A stretch of DNA of 64,000 nt from CADEDV01 sp964437415 (GTDB lineage Bacteria; Bacteroidota; Bacteroidia; Chitinophagales; Chitinophagaceae), in NCBI GenBank assembly GCA_964437415.1, contig CAYTGN010000014.1, forward strand, positions 22,922 to 86,921, given 5' to 3'. How positions within the stretch are numbered: position 1 is the first letter of the stretch; each line of letters starts with the position of its first letter. This document shows, piece after piece, positions 1 to 7,437 of this stretch. The notes under the pieces were generated by a model. That model made no database searches, had not been told where the DNA came from, and worked only from the letters and a program-made list of their open reading frames with translations. A program made the position numbers and the translations under genes.

Positions 1-218
1 GGGTCATTGTCCTGCCCTAATGTTTGCGGGATAAAACCATAATTGACCGGGTAGTGAAACGAGGAATAGATCACCCTGTCAAGTTTTAACAGCCCCGTTA
101 TTTTATCTACTTCGTATTTGGCTCTCGATCCTTGGGGGATTTCAATAAGAGCATTCACAATTTGGGGAGCTTTGTCACCATAAAAAGCCCCGTGCCAGGG
201 ATGATAAACAGTGAGCAT
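1..218 (-). CDS. ppa: Inorganic pyrophosphatase, family I (partial, N-terminal part only)
   Basis: This is the first 72 codons of a soluble family I pyrophosphatase, which hydrolyses pyrophosphate to phosphate and so pulls biosynthetic reactions forward in the cytoplasm. The reverse-strand translation starts MLTVYHPWHG and continues with IEIPQGSRAKYE and HYPVNYGFIPQT, which carry the Glu, Lys and Tyr expected in the Mg-pyrophosphate site. The gene runs off the left edge of the window. ATG at 218 is chosen because the family starts just before the HPWH motif. It lies 51 bases downstream of crcB on the same strand and is probably co-transcribed with it. Confidence 0.9.
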   Translation of the reverse strand, partial: MLTVYHPWHGAFYGDKAPQIVNALIEIPQGSRAKYEVDKITGLLKLDRVIYSSFHYPVNYGFIPQTLGQDND

Positions 219-269
219 GGGAATGATTTACAGGTTTCGGGCCGTAAGTTAGCAACAATTGGAACAGCA

Positions 270-641
270 TCAGCGGGAGACCTTCATGCCGATGAAAGTG
301 GCAAGCAGGCCCAGCATCACACTGCCGGCGATATAAAGGAAAAATAAAAGCATCTTGTTTTCACGCATCAGCCCGATGCCTTCGAGGGTGAAGGCGGAAA
401 AAGTGGTGAAACCGCCGCAGATGCCTGCCATCAGGAATAATTTCCAGTTTTCATTTGCATCAAAGCTTTTGAAGGAGAGACCCCACAAAAGGCCGATGAG
501 AAAACAGCCGGTGATGTTAACAGCAAAAGTGCCCCAGGGAAAATGATGCGGATATAAAGCTGTGAGCCATCGCTGGAAAAGATAGCGGGCCATGCTGCCA
601 AGCCCGCCGCCCAATCCTACGAGCAAAACATGTTTGATCAT
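270..641 (-). CDS. crcB: CrcB/Fluc-type fluoride ion channel
   Basis: A 123-residue membrane protein with four hydrophobic segments, the usual size of a Fluc fluoride exporter subunit. Family signatures are visible: GGGLGSMARY near the N-terminus, NITGCFLIG in the second segment (conserved Asn) and GICGGFTTFSAF in the third, which supplies the pore-lining Phe and central Na-site residues. Such proteins work as antiparallel dimers in the inner membrane and expel fluoride. Its ATG overlaps the stop of the upstream lipoprotein gene by 4 bases, so translation is probably coupled. The next gene downstream is pyrophosphatase, a fluoride-sensitive enzyme. Confidence 0.93.
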   Translation of the reverse strand: MIKHVLLVGLGGGLGSMARYLFQRWLTALYPHHFPWGTFAVNITGCFLIGLLWGLSFKSFDANENWKLFLMAGICGGFTTFSAFTLEGIGLMRENKMLLFFLYIAGSVMLGLLATFIGMKVSR

Positions 642-1066
642 CGCAGGCTGTCGGGTTTGTGTTTGAAGATATATTTAAAATCTATCAGCCAGTCATCCCC
701 CAGCTTCACCACTTTCAATGAATCTTTTTGATTGCGGTAGGTGTTAGCATAATAAACAATACTGGTGGAGTCATCCAGTTTGCGGGTTTCATAAATTTTG
801 ATAGAAGCGCCTTTGTATTGGTTCTTTTCCTCGGGGTTCATTCTTTCTTTATACAACCTTTCTGATGCTTCAAGTTCCTGCAGGTTAAGTGAATCGGGCA
901 GCAGCATTTTTTTTGCTTTATCAAAATCTCCGTCTAATGCAGCCCTGATAAAATTGCGGGCAGCATCTACATCATTTTCCGCTTTTCCATCGAGTCGTCT
1001 GTCAGATTCCTTGCAGGCTATAAACAGAAAAGTTGTTGCAAGTGCAGTAATGATTGTTGCTTTCAT
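638..1066 (-). CDS. DUF4878-like lipoprotein
   Basis: A 142-residue predicted lipoprotein of unknown function. The chosen start (MKATIITALATTFLF) gives a normal lipoprotein signal ending in FIAC; an ATG five codons upstream would only add a short tail. The body (AARNFIRAALDGDFDKAKKMLLPDS ... DDWLIDFKY) looks like the NTF2-fold DUF4878 family, in which a small alpha+beta domain ends in a short segment ending near a Trp. It is the first gene of an apparent lipoprotein-crcB-ppa unit. The neighbouring gene at 1161-1784 encodes a longer relative, so the pair may be a tandem duplication. Confidence 0.7.
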   Translation of the reverse strand: MKATIITALATTFLFIACKESDRRLDGKAENDVDAARNFIRAALDGDFDKAKKMLLPDSLNLQELEASERLYKERMNPEEKNQYKGASIKIYETRKLDDSTSIVYYANTYRNQKDSLKVVKLGDDWLIDFKYIFKHKPDSLR

Positions 1067-1111
1067 TGGCACAAAATACAAAATCTTTACAAGGCGGCTT
1101 GCAGAAAATAC

Positions 1112-1135
1112 AAAAGCCCCCTGGCGGGAGCTTTT
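1112..1135 (-). terminator. Hairpin, probable terminator of the 1161-1784 gene
   Basis: AAAAGCTCCC and GGGGGCTTTT (minus-strand reading) can form a 10-bp stem with a 4-base GCCA loop. It lies 25 bases after the stop of the minus-strand lipoprotein gene. The T tract after the stem is short, so termination strength is uncertain. Confidence 0.6.
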
Positions 1136-1160
1136 GATGATTATTGATAATATCGCTGAA

Positions 1161-1784
1161 TTATTGTTTCATTTTTTCAAGAACCTTCATAGCTTCTTCC
1201 ATTTTCTTGGGATCAATGCTCTTCATCAGGCTGTCGGCCATCTGCATACTTTTTTTGAGATCATCCGAATTAAAATTAGGTAATGTATCGTTCGCATTTC
1301 CTCCTTCGGCATCATTGTTGTCCCATGCATTTTGTTTTTTCGCCTGGTCCATGCCCATTTTCATCAGGGTGCTCATGCTGAAATCCACTTTCCAGGCGCC
1401 GTCTTCTTTCTTTAATGGGAAATCAAACTGGGTGCCTTTGGTCTTGTGTTTAAAAGGAACCATGGCTGTTTCACCGTCAATTTTTGCATCGCCTATCTCT
1501 ACATCTTTGAAACCTTCAACAGGATCTTCCTCTTTTGATTCGGCTCCGGGCATGTCTTTAAATTTTTCCGCCATTTCCATTCCCTTTTTCATCATATCAA
1601 GAGCAGCCTTGCTGTCTTTGGTGGCTAGTTTGGCAGCGCCGTCAAGGTCTTTTTTGGCCATTCTTTCAAAAAATTCCTGCAGCACGGCTTTGGGGTCAGC
1701 ATTGCTCATGCTTCCGCCGCCGCAGGCAACCAGGAGGGCAGATGCCGCAATGCTCATACACAGTGTTTGAAACGCTTTTTTCAT
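1161..1784 (-). CDS. DUF4878-like lipoprotein, Met/Lys-rich C-terminus
   Basis: A 207-residue predicted lipoprotein. The start at 1784 (MKKAFQTLCMSIAASALL) gives a signal peptide ending in the lipobox LVAC; an in-frame ATG eight codons upstream is less likely. Residues about 30-130 (AVLQEFFERMAKKDLDGAAKLA ... DGAWKVDFSM) match the DUF4878/NTF2-like pattern also seen in the next gene. The C-terminal third is charged, rich in Met and Lys (KKSMQMADSLMKSIDPKKMEEAMKVLEKMK) and probably helical. No enzyme motif is visible. It is likely an outer-membrane or periplasmic lipoprotein of unknown role. Confidence 0.75.
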   Translation of the reverse strand: MKKAFQTLCMSIAASALLVACGGGSMSNADPKAVLQEFFERMAKKDLDGAAKLATKDSKAALDMMKKGMEMAEKFKDMPGAESKEEDPVEGFKDVEIGDAKIDGETAMVPFKHKTKGTQFDFPLKKEDGAWKVDFSMSTLMKMGMDQAKKQNAWDNNDAEGGNANDTLPNFNSDDLKKSMQMADSLMKSIDPKKMEEAMKVLEKMKQ

Positions 1785-1805
1785 ATCAGTGGTTTTTGAT
1801 TGCAA

Positions 1806-1813
1806 CAAATGTA
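1806..1813 (-). promoter_or_regulatory. -7 promoter box upstream of the 1161-1784 lipoprotein gene
   Basis: The minus strand reads TACATTTG, an exact match to the Bacteroidota TAnnTTTG -7 element, 21 bases before the chosen ATG. No good -33 TTTG is seen at the usual distance, so the call rests on the -7 box and its position. Confidence 0.45.
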
Positions 1814-1841
1814 GGATTTCCCATTATATATGGCAGAATAT

Positions 1842-2513
1842 TTACCAGCCCAGTTCAACTCTTTTTATCAACAGGGTTCTTCCATTCAGGTAAAGGTCGT
1901 CGGGGGTGATGCCATAGGGCCATTCCCGGGGGGCAATACCAGTACTCAGGGGTACATGAAGTGAGTTCTCAAGGCATTTATATACAAACTCTGAGCAATA
2001 CATTTCATCATCGGAGAGTATGTTGAAATACATATCGAATTTCAATCCCTTTTTATGATGGTGGCGGATGAGAACAGACAAGGAATCAGCCTCCTCTTTT
2101 GAAAGATCGTAGCGGTAAACGGCAAACCTGTCAGCATCAGGCACAGAGCAAAAAACTTCTAACGGGTCGCGGCGCAATTTCTGGCCGGGGTTGAAACTAC
2201 CGCCGATGGCATGATAGACAAATACAGAATCATTTTCTATCAGCAACAATCCGCAATGTGAAAAAGAAGTATCTACCCGGTTCATGCTGCGGGCCGCCTG
2301 GCTCACCTCATCCGTGCCACTGCGAAAAATAAGATCGCCGTTTTGCAAAAAAGGTTTCAAATCGGCGATAGCTTTTTTATATGCCATCAGCGCAGCTTCA
2401 GAAGGTGCAGGAGATTGTGAAGCCTGTCGACAGGCCATACATAAAAGTAAAAGGCAGCCGCAAAGCCACCTTTTGAAACCGTCCTTGTATAGATAAATAT
2501 TATTAGTGCTCAC
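1842..2513 (-). CDS. YiiX/YebB-like permuted NlpC/P60 (papain-like) lipoprotein
   Basis: A 223-residue protein with a long N-terminal lipoprotein signal (WLCGCLLLLCMAC). The body follows the permuted papain-like amidase pattern: NGDLIFRSG near residue 58, SHCGLLL near residue 85 with the likely catalytic His, and DEMYCSEFVYKCL near residue 170 with the likely catalytic Cys. Relatives are thought to cut amide bonds in cell-wall or lipid-linked substrates; the substrate here is unknown. The start is GTG, overlapping the phoH stop by one base (TAGTG), so the two genes are probably translationally coupled. Confidence 0.8.
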   Translation of the reverse strand: MSTNNIYLYKDGFKRWLCGCLLLLCMACRQASQSPAPSEAALMAYKKAIADLKPFLQNGDLIFRSGTDEVSQAARSMNRVDTSFSHCGLLLIENDSVFVYHAIGGSFNPGQKLRRDPLEVFCSVPDADRFAVYRYDLSKEEADSLSVLIRHHHKKGLKFDMYFNILSDDEMYCSEFVYKCLENSLHVPLSTGIAPREWPYGITPDDLYLNGRTLLIKRVELGW

Positions 2514-3481
2514 TATTCATTCTCCTGCCTGTTCTTTTCCTTATCATAAGCCCTGATGATTGCTTTCACTAAGCGGTGACGCACCACATCTTCTTCATCT
2601 AATTCTATATGACCGATTCCATCCACATTTTTCAGAATGCGGACAGCAGTGCTCAAACCGCTTTTCTGGTTTCTGGGCAGATCCACCTGTGTCACATCAC
2701 CCGTGATGATGGCCTTGGCATTGGCGCCTATACGGGTGAGGAACATCTTCAGTTGAAGATCGGTGGCATTCTGCGCTTCATCCAGCAGGATAAAAGCATT
2801 GTCCAATGTGCGGCCACGCATATAGGCTAGCGGGGCGATCTCGATCACTCTTGTGCTCATATAATAACCGAGTTTATCAGCCGGAATCATATCATCTAAT
2901 GCATCATACAGCGGACGCAGGTAAGGGTCAATTTTTTCTTTCAGATCGCCGGGCAAAAATCCAAGACTTTCGCCGGCTTCCACTGCAGGTCTTGTCAAAA
3001 CAATTTTTTTCACCTGTTTATTCTTCAATGCCCTTACGGCCAAAGCAACAGCGGTGTAAGTTTTACCGGTTCCGGCCGGACCAATAGCAAAGACAACATC
3101 GTTCTTCTCCGCCATCTGCACCATCTTCTTTTGATTGGCTGTGCGGGCACGAACGGATTTACCGTTGGGGCCAAACACCAGCACATCATTGGGATTTCTT
3201 TCTTTGAAATTGTCAATGGACTCCGCGTCATCGCCACCGAGTATCTGCTCAAAATAGTTCTCACTCATATGACCGTTTCGTTCGAGGTAGGACACGATGA
3301 GTGAAATTTTTTCCCTGGCTGATTCCACCTGTTCAGGTGCGCCGCTCAATTTGAGTTGTGTGCCTCTCGAGAGGATCTTAAGAAGGGGAAATTTCTTTTT
3401 GAGAAGATCGAGCTTGCCATTGTTTACACCGAAGAACTCTATAGGGTTTACGGTTTCGAGGTTAATAATTGTGTCGGTCAA
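2513..3481 (-). CDS. phoH: PhoH-family ATPase
   Basis: A 322-residue cytoplasmic P-loop ATPase of the PhoH/PhoL type, associated with RNA metabolism and ribosome maturation. Residues 1-75 form the KH-like N-terminal region, Walker A is GPAGTGKT at 134-141, and Walker B is ILLDEAQ at 231-237, followed by the family block TGDVTQVDLP. The only in-frame start is TTG at 3481, because a TGA lies four codons upstream; an ATG eight bases upstream is in another frame. The gene overlaps the YiiX-like gene by one base and is preceded by a 333-base gene-free region. Confidence 0.93.
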   Translation of the reverse strand: MTDTIINLETVNPIEFFGVNNGKLDLLKKKFPLLKILSRGTQLKLSGAPEQVESAREKISLIVSYLERNGHMSENYFEQILGGDDAESIDNFKERNPNDVLVFGPNGKSVRARTANQKKMVQMAEKNDVVFAIGPAGTGKTYTAVALAVRALKNKQVKKIVLTRPAVEAGESLGFLPGDLKEKIDPYLRPLYDALDDMIPADKLGYYMSTRVIEIAPLAYMRGRTLDNAFILLDEAQNATDLQLKMFLTRIGANAKAIITGDVTQVDLPRNQKSGLSTAVRILKNVDGIGHIELDEEDVVRHRLVKAIIRAYDKEKNRQENE

Positions 3482-3814
3482 TTCGCTTCATTTTATGTGG
3501 CTCTCCTCCGCATTTGTCAAGAGGCGGGGGCAAACCAATTTTCACAATACCGGCAGAGGGTGGTCCCGGATTAGTATCGTCTTCTGACCATTTTCAGAAG
3601 CCTGCCTGAAACCTGTCAGGCTTACCCTTCTTTTCCAAATATAATTGATTGAATTTGATACATCCTAAAGTTACTTATTCACAGATGTGAATACAATTTG
3701 AGTGCAAGAAATTTTAGTTAATGATTTTTTATGTATGCCCGTTATGACAACGATCATCTTCTTTGCTGTGGCAGGTCAGATGGCAGACGAGCTCAATTTA
3801 TCTATTTTTGCTTT
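3482..3814. other. Gene-free region between phoH and the hemerythrin gene, with tandem hairpins
   Basis: No credible gene is seen in these 333 bases. Two perfect hairpins with 6-base loops sit side by side: CTTCTGA/TCAGAAG at 3581-3600 and GCCTGA/TCAGGC at 3604-3621. The minus strand carries TATATTTG (3637-3644), a match to the Bacteroidota -7 box, so a phoH transcript could start there and carry both hairpins in a leader of roughly 150 bases. The part nearest phoH is GC-rich and resembles composite intergenic repeats of this phylum rather than a riboswitch class I recognise. The plus strand has TATTTTTG just before the hemerythrin ATG. Confidence 0.5.
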
Positions 3815-4300
3815 ATGTCACAGGAAATAAAACCCATCAAGCGCAGTAAACAACTGGCTCCGTTGAGCCGTGAACACCACGATGGCCTTCTCTTTGCCTG
3901 GAAAATCAGGCAGGGACTGAATAATGGAACTTCTTTTTCCAAACTAAGGGAATACACTGTATGGTTTTGGAAGAATCATATAAAACCACACTTCTTCCAG
4001 GAAGAAAAAATCCTGCTTCCTTATATGCCTTCTGCTCATCCGCTGGCAGAGCAACTGAAAAATGAACATGCCCAGATACGGGAACTGATCCTTCATTTAG
4101 ATAAAGAAGCCGACAAGCAAAGCTTTACCATTCTTTGCGATCTGCTGGATAAGCATATCCGTTTTGAAGAGCGTCAATTGTTTGGCTACCTCGAATCATC
4201 TCTCACGGCAGAGCAACTTGATGAAATATACCCTCAACTGGAAGCACATCCGCAAAGTTGCGGAACCTACAATGATGAATTTTGGTTAAGAAAGAAATAG
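3815..4300 (+). CDS. Hemerythrin-like HHE domain protein
   Basis: A 161-residue cytoplasmic helical protein. The His/Glu ligand pattern of HHE cation-binding domains is visible: REHHDG near residue 19, HIKPHFFQEE near 63, NEHAQI near 89 and DKHIRFEERQLF near 121. Such proteins carry a di-iron site and bind oxygen or nitric oxide, or act in iron and redox sensing; the exact role cannot be told from sequence. ATG at 3815 is chosen because the 28 residues before it do not fit the family. A TATTTTTG -7 box ends about 7 bases before this ATG, so the mRNA may have almost no leader. Confidence 0.85.
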   Translation: MSQEIKPIKRSKQLAPLSREHHDGLLFAWKIRQGLNNGTSFSKLREYTVWFWKNHIKPHFFQEEKILLPYMPSAHPLAEQLKNEHAQIRELILHLDKEADKQSFTILCDLLDKHIRFEERQLFGYLESSLTAEQLDEIYPQLEAHPQSCGTYNDEFWLRKK

Positions 4301-4314
4301 TTGTTGATCAAAGG

Positions 4315-4345
4315 TTGTTATCCCTCCCGTATTTATCTACTTTTG
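4315..4345 (+). promoter_or_regulatory. Promoter of the DUF5686 gene
   Basis: TTG at 4315-4317 and TACTTTTG at 4338-4345 are separated by 20 bases. This fits the Bacteroidota -33/-7 arrangement. It would give a leader of about 110 bases before the ATG at 4462. Confidence 0.55.
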
Positions 4346-4461
4346 CAGCATCAAATCAAGCAGGCGCTGCATTTCTGTGTTAAAACTGTCTGAAAAGAAG
4401 CAAGAGGCCGGTTACTGCAGCGAATATTTACAATTTTTACAGGCAAAACAGTACCCGGTTC

Positions 4462-6918
4462 ATGAACTGGAAAAAGATCATCCTTATCTTATCATTTATC
4501 ACGGCTTTTGGTATTGACGCTTTGTCGCAATACTACAAAGTATCCGGCCTTGTCACCGACAGCAGCAAACAACCGCTGGGTCTTGCCAGTGTGCAGATCA
4601 GGGAGCGGAATATCGGCATCCTCACCAAAGAAGACGGCAGTTTTGAAATTCAGCTCGAAAGAGGCAAATACGATATGCTTATCAGCATGGTAGGCTTCAA
4701 ACCCAAACTGATCACACTTAACATCACCAATACCGACATCAGAGAGAATGTGATCATGGAACTGGATGAAGCCAGTAATCTTGGCGAGGTGGTGGTACGG
4801 GCCAAACTGAAAGACCGGGCTGAGGAATATATCCGCAATGTGATCCGCAATAAAGAAAGCCTGTTGGCTGCATCGGGCAATTATTCTGTAAATATGTATG
4901 TAAAAGCCGTCCAGCAGGATTCCATTGCCAAAAAAACAAAGCCCGCTGAATTGCCCGTAGGTGAAGTGGATTACGATGCAATTGCTATGGCTGAAATTTC
5001 ACTACGCTATGATAAAGGTTCGGGTGACCAGGTGAGAGAAGAAAGATTGGGTGTGAAAAAGAACGGAAACACGGAAAGCCTCTTTTATCTCAGCAGCACC
5101 GATGGTGATTTTAATATTTATAATAACCTGCTCAGGGCGCCAACCATTTCCCGCATTCCTTTTATTTCACCCATCAGCTATAGCGGACTGGCCGCTTATC
5201 GTTTCAAAACAGTGAAGATTGACAGAACCGGCCCCAAAAGGATTTATACTATTTCGGTGAAACCAAGACTGCTGAGTAATGCAACCATCGAAGGCGAACT
5301 TACCATCGTTGACAGCCTTTGGGTGGTGACGAAAGCCGAATTCCGGCTGTCAGCCACACATCTGCCCGAATATGATTTTTTTGAAGTGCTGCAGCAATAC
5401 ACAAAAGTGAATGACAGCGCCTGGATGATGGAGCGGCAGCAGTTCAACTATTACAGCAAGGCGAAAGGCGGCAGAAGACATGGGCAGACGACAGTGGCTT
5501 ATTCCGGGTATGAGCTGAATAAAAACTTCAGGAAAAATTACTTCAGCAATGAGATCAGCGTCACCTCCATGGAGGCTTACCAAAAGGATAGCAGCTTCTG
5601 GAACACAGTGCGGACAGAACCCTTTTCAAGGATCGAGTCTTTATATACCATCTACCAGGACAGTATGTATAAAATAAGGACCAGCGAAGCCTATCTTGAT
5701 TCAATGGATGCTGTGCTGAACAAGATCACCTGGTCGAAGATGCTTGTCTTTGGCCAGATATTTAATGACCACCGCAAGGAAAGGATGTGGGTGCTGCCGC
5801 CTATCACCAATTTATTTCAGCCTTTTCAGTTTGGAGGCAGCCGCCTGCAACTGGCGGCATCTTATAAAAGAATATTTCCATCACGGAAAAATCTTACTGT
5901 CACAGGTATTGTCAGTTATGGTTTTCGCAACAGCGATATCAATGGCACTATCAGCATGGACAGAAAATACAATCCATTCAACAGGGGATATTACAGCATT
6001 GCGTTAGGAAGAGATTTTCAAAACTTTTTTTCCGGCGATGCGTGGATCAACATGCTGAAGCGCAGTAATATTTATCTTAATAATTCTATTGAACTTGGGC
6101 ATGGCCTTGAAATAGCCAACGGACTTTTTATTTCCACTCATGCAGAAATTGCTTTGCGTCGTTCGGTGGCAGGCTATAAGATCAATGATAATGTAGACAG
6201 CCTTTTTGGAGATATACTGACAGATAATGAACCGGTGGATTTTGAACCCTACAATGCTTTCTATACAAAGATCGGTGTGCAATATACCCCTGCTCAGAAA
6301 TACCTGCGGGAGCCGAGGGAAAAGATCATCATTGGTTCCAAATGGCCGACTTTTTTCATGAATTGGCGAAAAGGAGTTGAGGGTATCTTCAACAGCGAGA
6401 TCAATTTTGATTACCTGGAATTTGGTATGCAGCAGCGCATCAAGATGGGGCCGCTGGGCATTCTTTCCTATACGGTGAAAACAGGTGATTTTCCCAATAA
6501 AAAAGATCTGCGGCTGGTGGATTACCAATACCAGCGAAGAGGAGATCCTTTGTTTTTCCAGATGCCGCATAAAGTGTTCCAGGCGCTGGATTCAACTTTT
6601 GCTGTTTTTGAAAGGTATTACCAGGGTAATTTTGTGCATGAATTCAATGGCTCACTCATCAGCAAGATACCTTTTATGAGTAAACTGAAGTTGCAGGAAA
6701 TAGCCGGCACCGGTTTCCTCATTGCGCCGGAAAGAAACCTGCGCTATGCAGAAGTGTTTGCCGGTATTGAAAAGGTTTTCAATTCACCGATCAATCCATT
6801 ATCAAAGCTGAAGATAGGAGTGTATGTCGTGGCATCTTTTGCTAATAAATTCAACAATCCGGTACAACTCAAGATCGGCATCACCAGTTGGGACAGGTTT
6901 AAGAACAGGTGGAGGTAG
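4462..6918 (+). CDS. DUF5686 outer-membrane protein with carboxypeptidase-regulatory-like domain
   Basis: An 818-residue exported protein. After a signal peptide (about residues 1-22), residues 25-110 form a beta-sandwich of the carboxypeptidase-D regulatory type (VSGLVTDSSKQPLGLASVQI ... DGSFEIQL). The rest matches the DUF5686 family, beginning at AEEYIRNVIRNKESL and ending in alternating aromatic strands (LKIGITSWDRF) typical of an outer-membrane barrel. Homologues occur almost only in Bacteroidota and are generally of unknown function. The gene has its own promoter and stands alone; its stop is 5 bases from the stop of the convergent minus-strand gene. Confidence 0.85.
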   Translation: MNWKKIILILSFITAFGIDALSQYYKVSGLVTDSSKQPLGLASVQIRERNIGILTKEDGSFEIQLERGKYDMLISMVGFKPKLITLNITNTDIRENVIMELDEASNLGEVVVRAKLKDRAEEYIRNVIRNKESLLAASGNYSVNMYVKAVQQDSIAKKTKPAELPVGEVDYDAIAMAEISLRYDKGSGDQVREERLGVKKNGNTESLFYLSSTDGDFNIYNNLLRAPTISRIPFISPISYSGLAAYRFKTVKIDRTGPKRIYTISVKPRLLSNATIEGELTIVDSLWVVTKAEFRLSATHLPEYDFFEVLQQYTKVNDSAWMMERQQFNYYSKAKGGRRHGQTTVAYSGYELNKNFRKNYFSNEISVTSMEAYQKDSSFWNTVRTEPFSRIESLYTIYQDSMYKIRTSEAYLDSMDAVLNKITWSKMLVFGQIFNDHRKERMWVLPPITNLFQPFQFGGSRLQLAASYKRIFPSRKNLTVTGIVSYGFRNSDINGTISMDRKYNPFNRGYYSIALGRDFQNFFSGDAWINMLKRSNIYLNNSIELGHGLEIANGLFISTHAEIALRRSVAGYKINDNVDSLFGDILTDNEPVDFEPYNAFYTKIGVQYTPAQKYLREPREKIIIGSKWPTFFMNWRKGVEGIFNSEINFDYLEFGMQQRIKMGPLGILSYTVKTGDFPNKKDLRLVDYQYQRRGDPLFFQMPHKVFQALDSTFAVFERYYQGNFVHEFNGSLISKIPFMSKLKLQEIAGTGFLIAPERNLRYAEVFAGIEKVFNSPINPLSKLKIGVYVVASFANKFNNPVQLKIGITSWDRFKNRWR

Positions 6919-6923
6919 AAGCT

Positions 6924-7437
6924 TTACTTTTTCTTTTTGTTTTCAAATGAAAGCATTATTGCAGCTTGCAACCCCACCCATCCAAAATCTTTTGTTGTTT
7001 GTTGCAGAAAAAGAGAAATTTCATACCCATATTTATCTTTTCCGGGAAAGAAAAGACCGGTTTTGATCTCACCCATTCCCCATATGGCTGTTTCCCCAAC
7101 AGTGCTTCGAAATGAGCTGCCACCTAATGATAACTGAGTAAAAAATTTCTGATTGAACCGATGTCTGTGTCCAACGCTGATAGACAAAAATTCTGTTTGC
7201 AATAACCGGTCTTTATTCCTGAACTTAACAATATCAACCTGAAAAGCTATGCCATTGATTTGGCTAAGCATTAAAAGATACTCAGCATTGGTATTAAGGG
7301 CAGGGGGTATTGAATAGTTTTGGTGAATAGGGGTAGCTGATCCCAAAAGATGCTGATAAATTGTCTTTGCTGTGTTGGGCTATAACAACCTGTGTAAGAC
7401 TAAAAGAGAAAATAATATATAAAACAATCTTCTTCAT
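6924..7437 (-). pseudogene. Small secreted protein gene broken by a 1-base frameshift
   Basis: The ATG at 7437 directly follows the TAA of the TonB receptor gene and encodes a clear signal peptide (MKKIVLYIIFSFSLTQVV, then IAQ) and the start of a mature protein (SASFGISYPYSP). That frame stops at 7293-7295. The remaining product continues in another frame (NTNAEYLLMLSQINGIAF ... GWVGLQAAIMLSFE) to 6924. Removing one base from the five-C run at 7303-7307 (minus strand) joins the frames into about 170 residues. The product looks like a small barrel or beta-rich envelope protein of no recognised family. This is either a real frameshift or a homopolymer sequencing error. Confidence 0.65.

Noticed and set aside
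132..347. Plus-strand 71-codon open frame at the left edge
   Set aside because: It lies opposite the clear pyrophosphatase and crcB genes on the minus strand and has no recognisable product.
3468..3590. Minus-strand open frame before phoH reading DDTNPGPPSAG...
   Set aside because: A stop lies directly upstream, there is no start codon in the frame, and the region is repeat-like.
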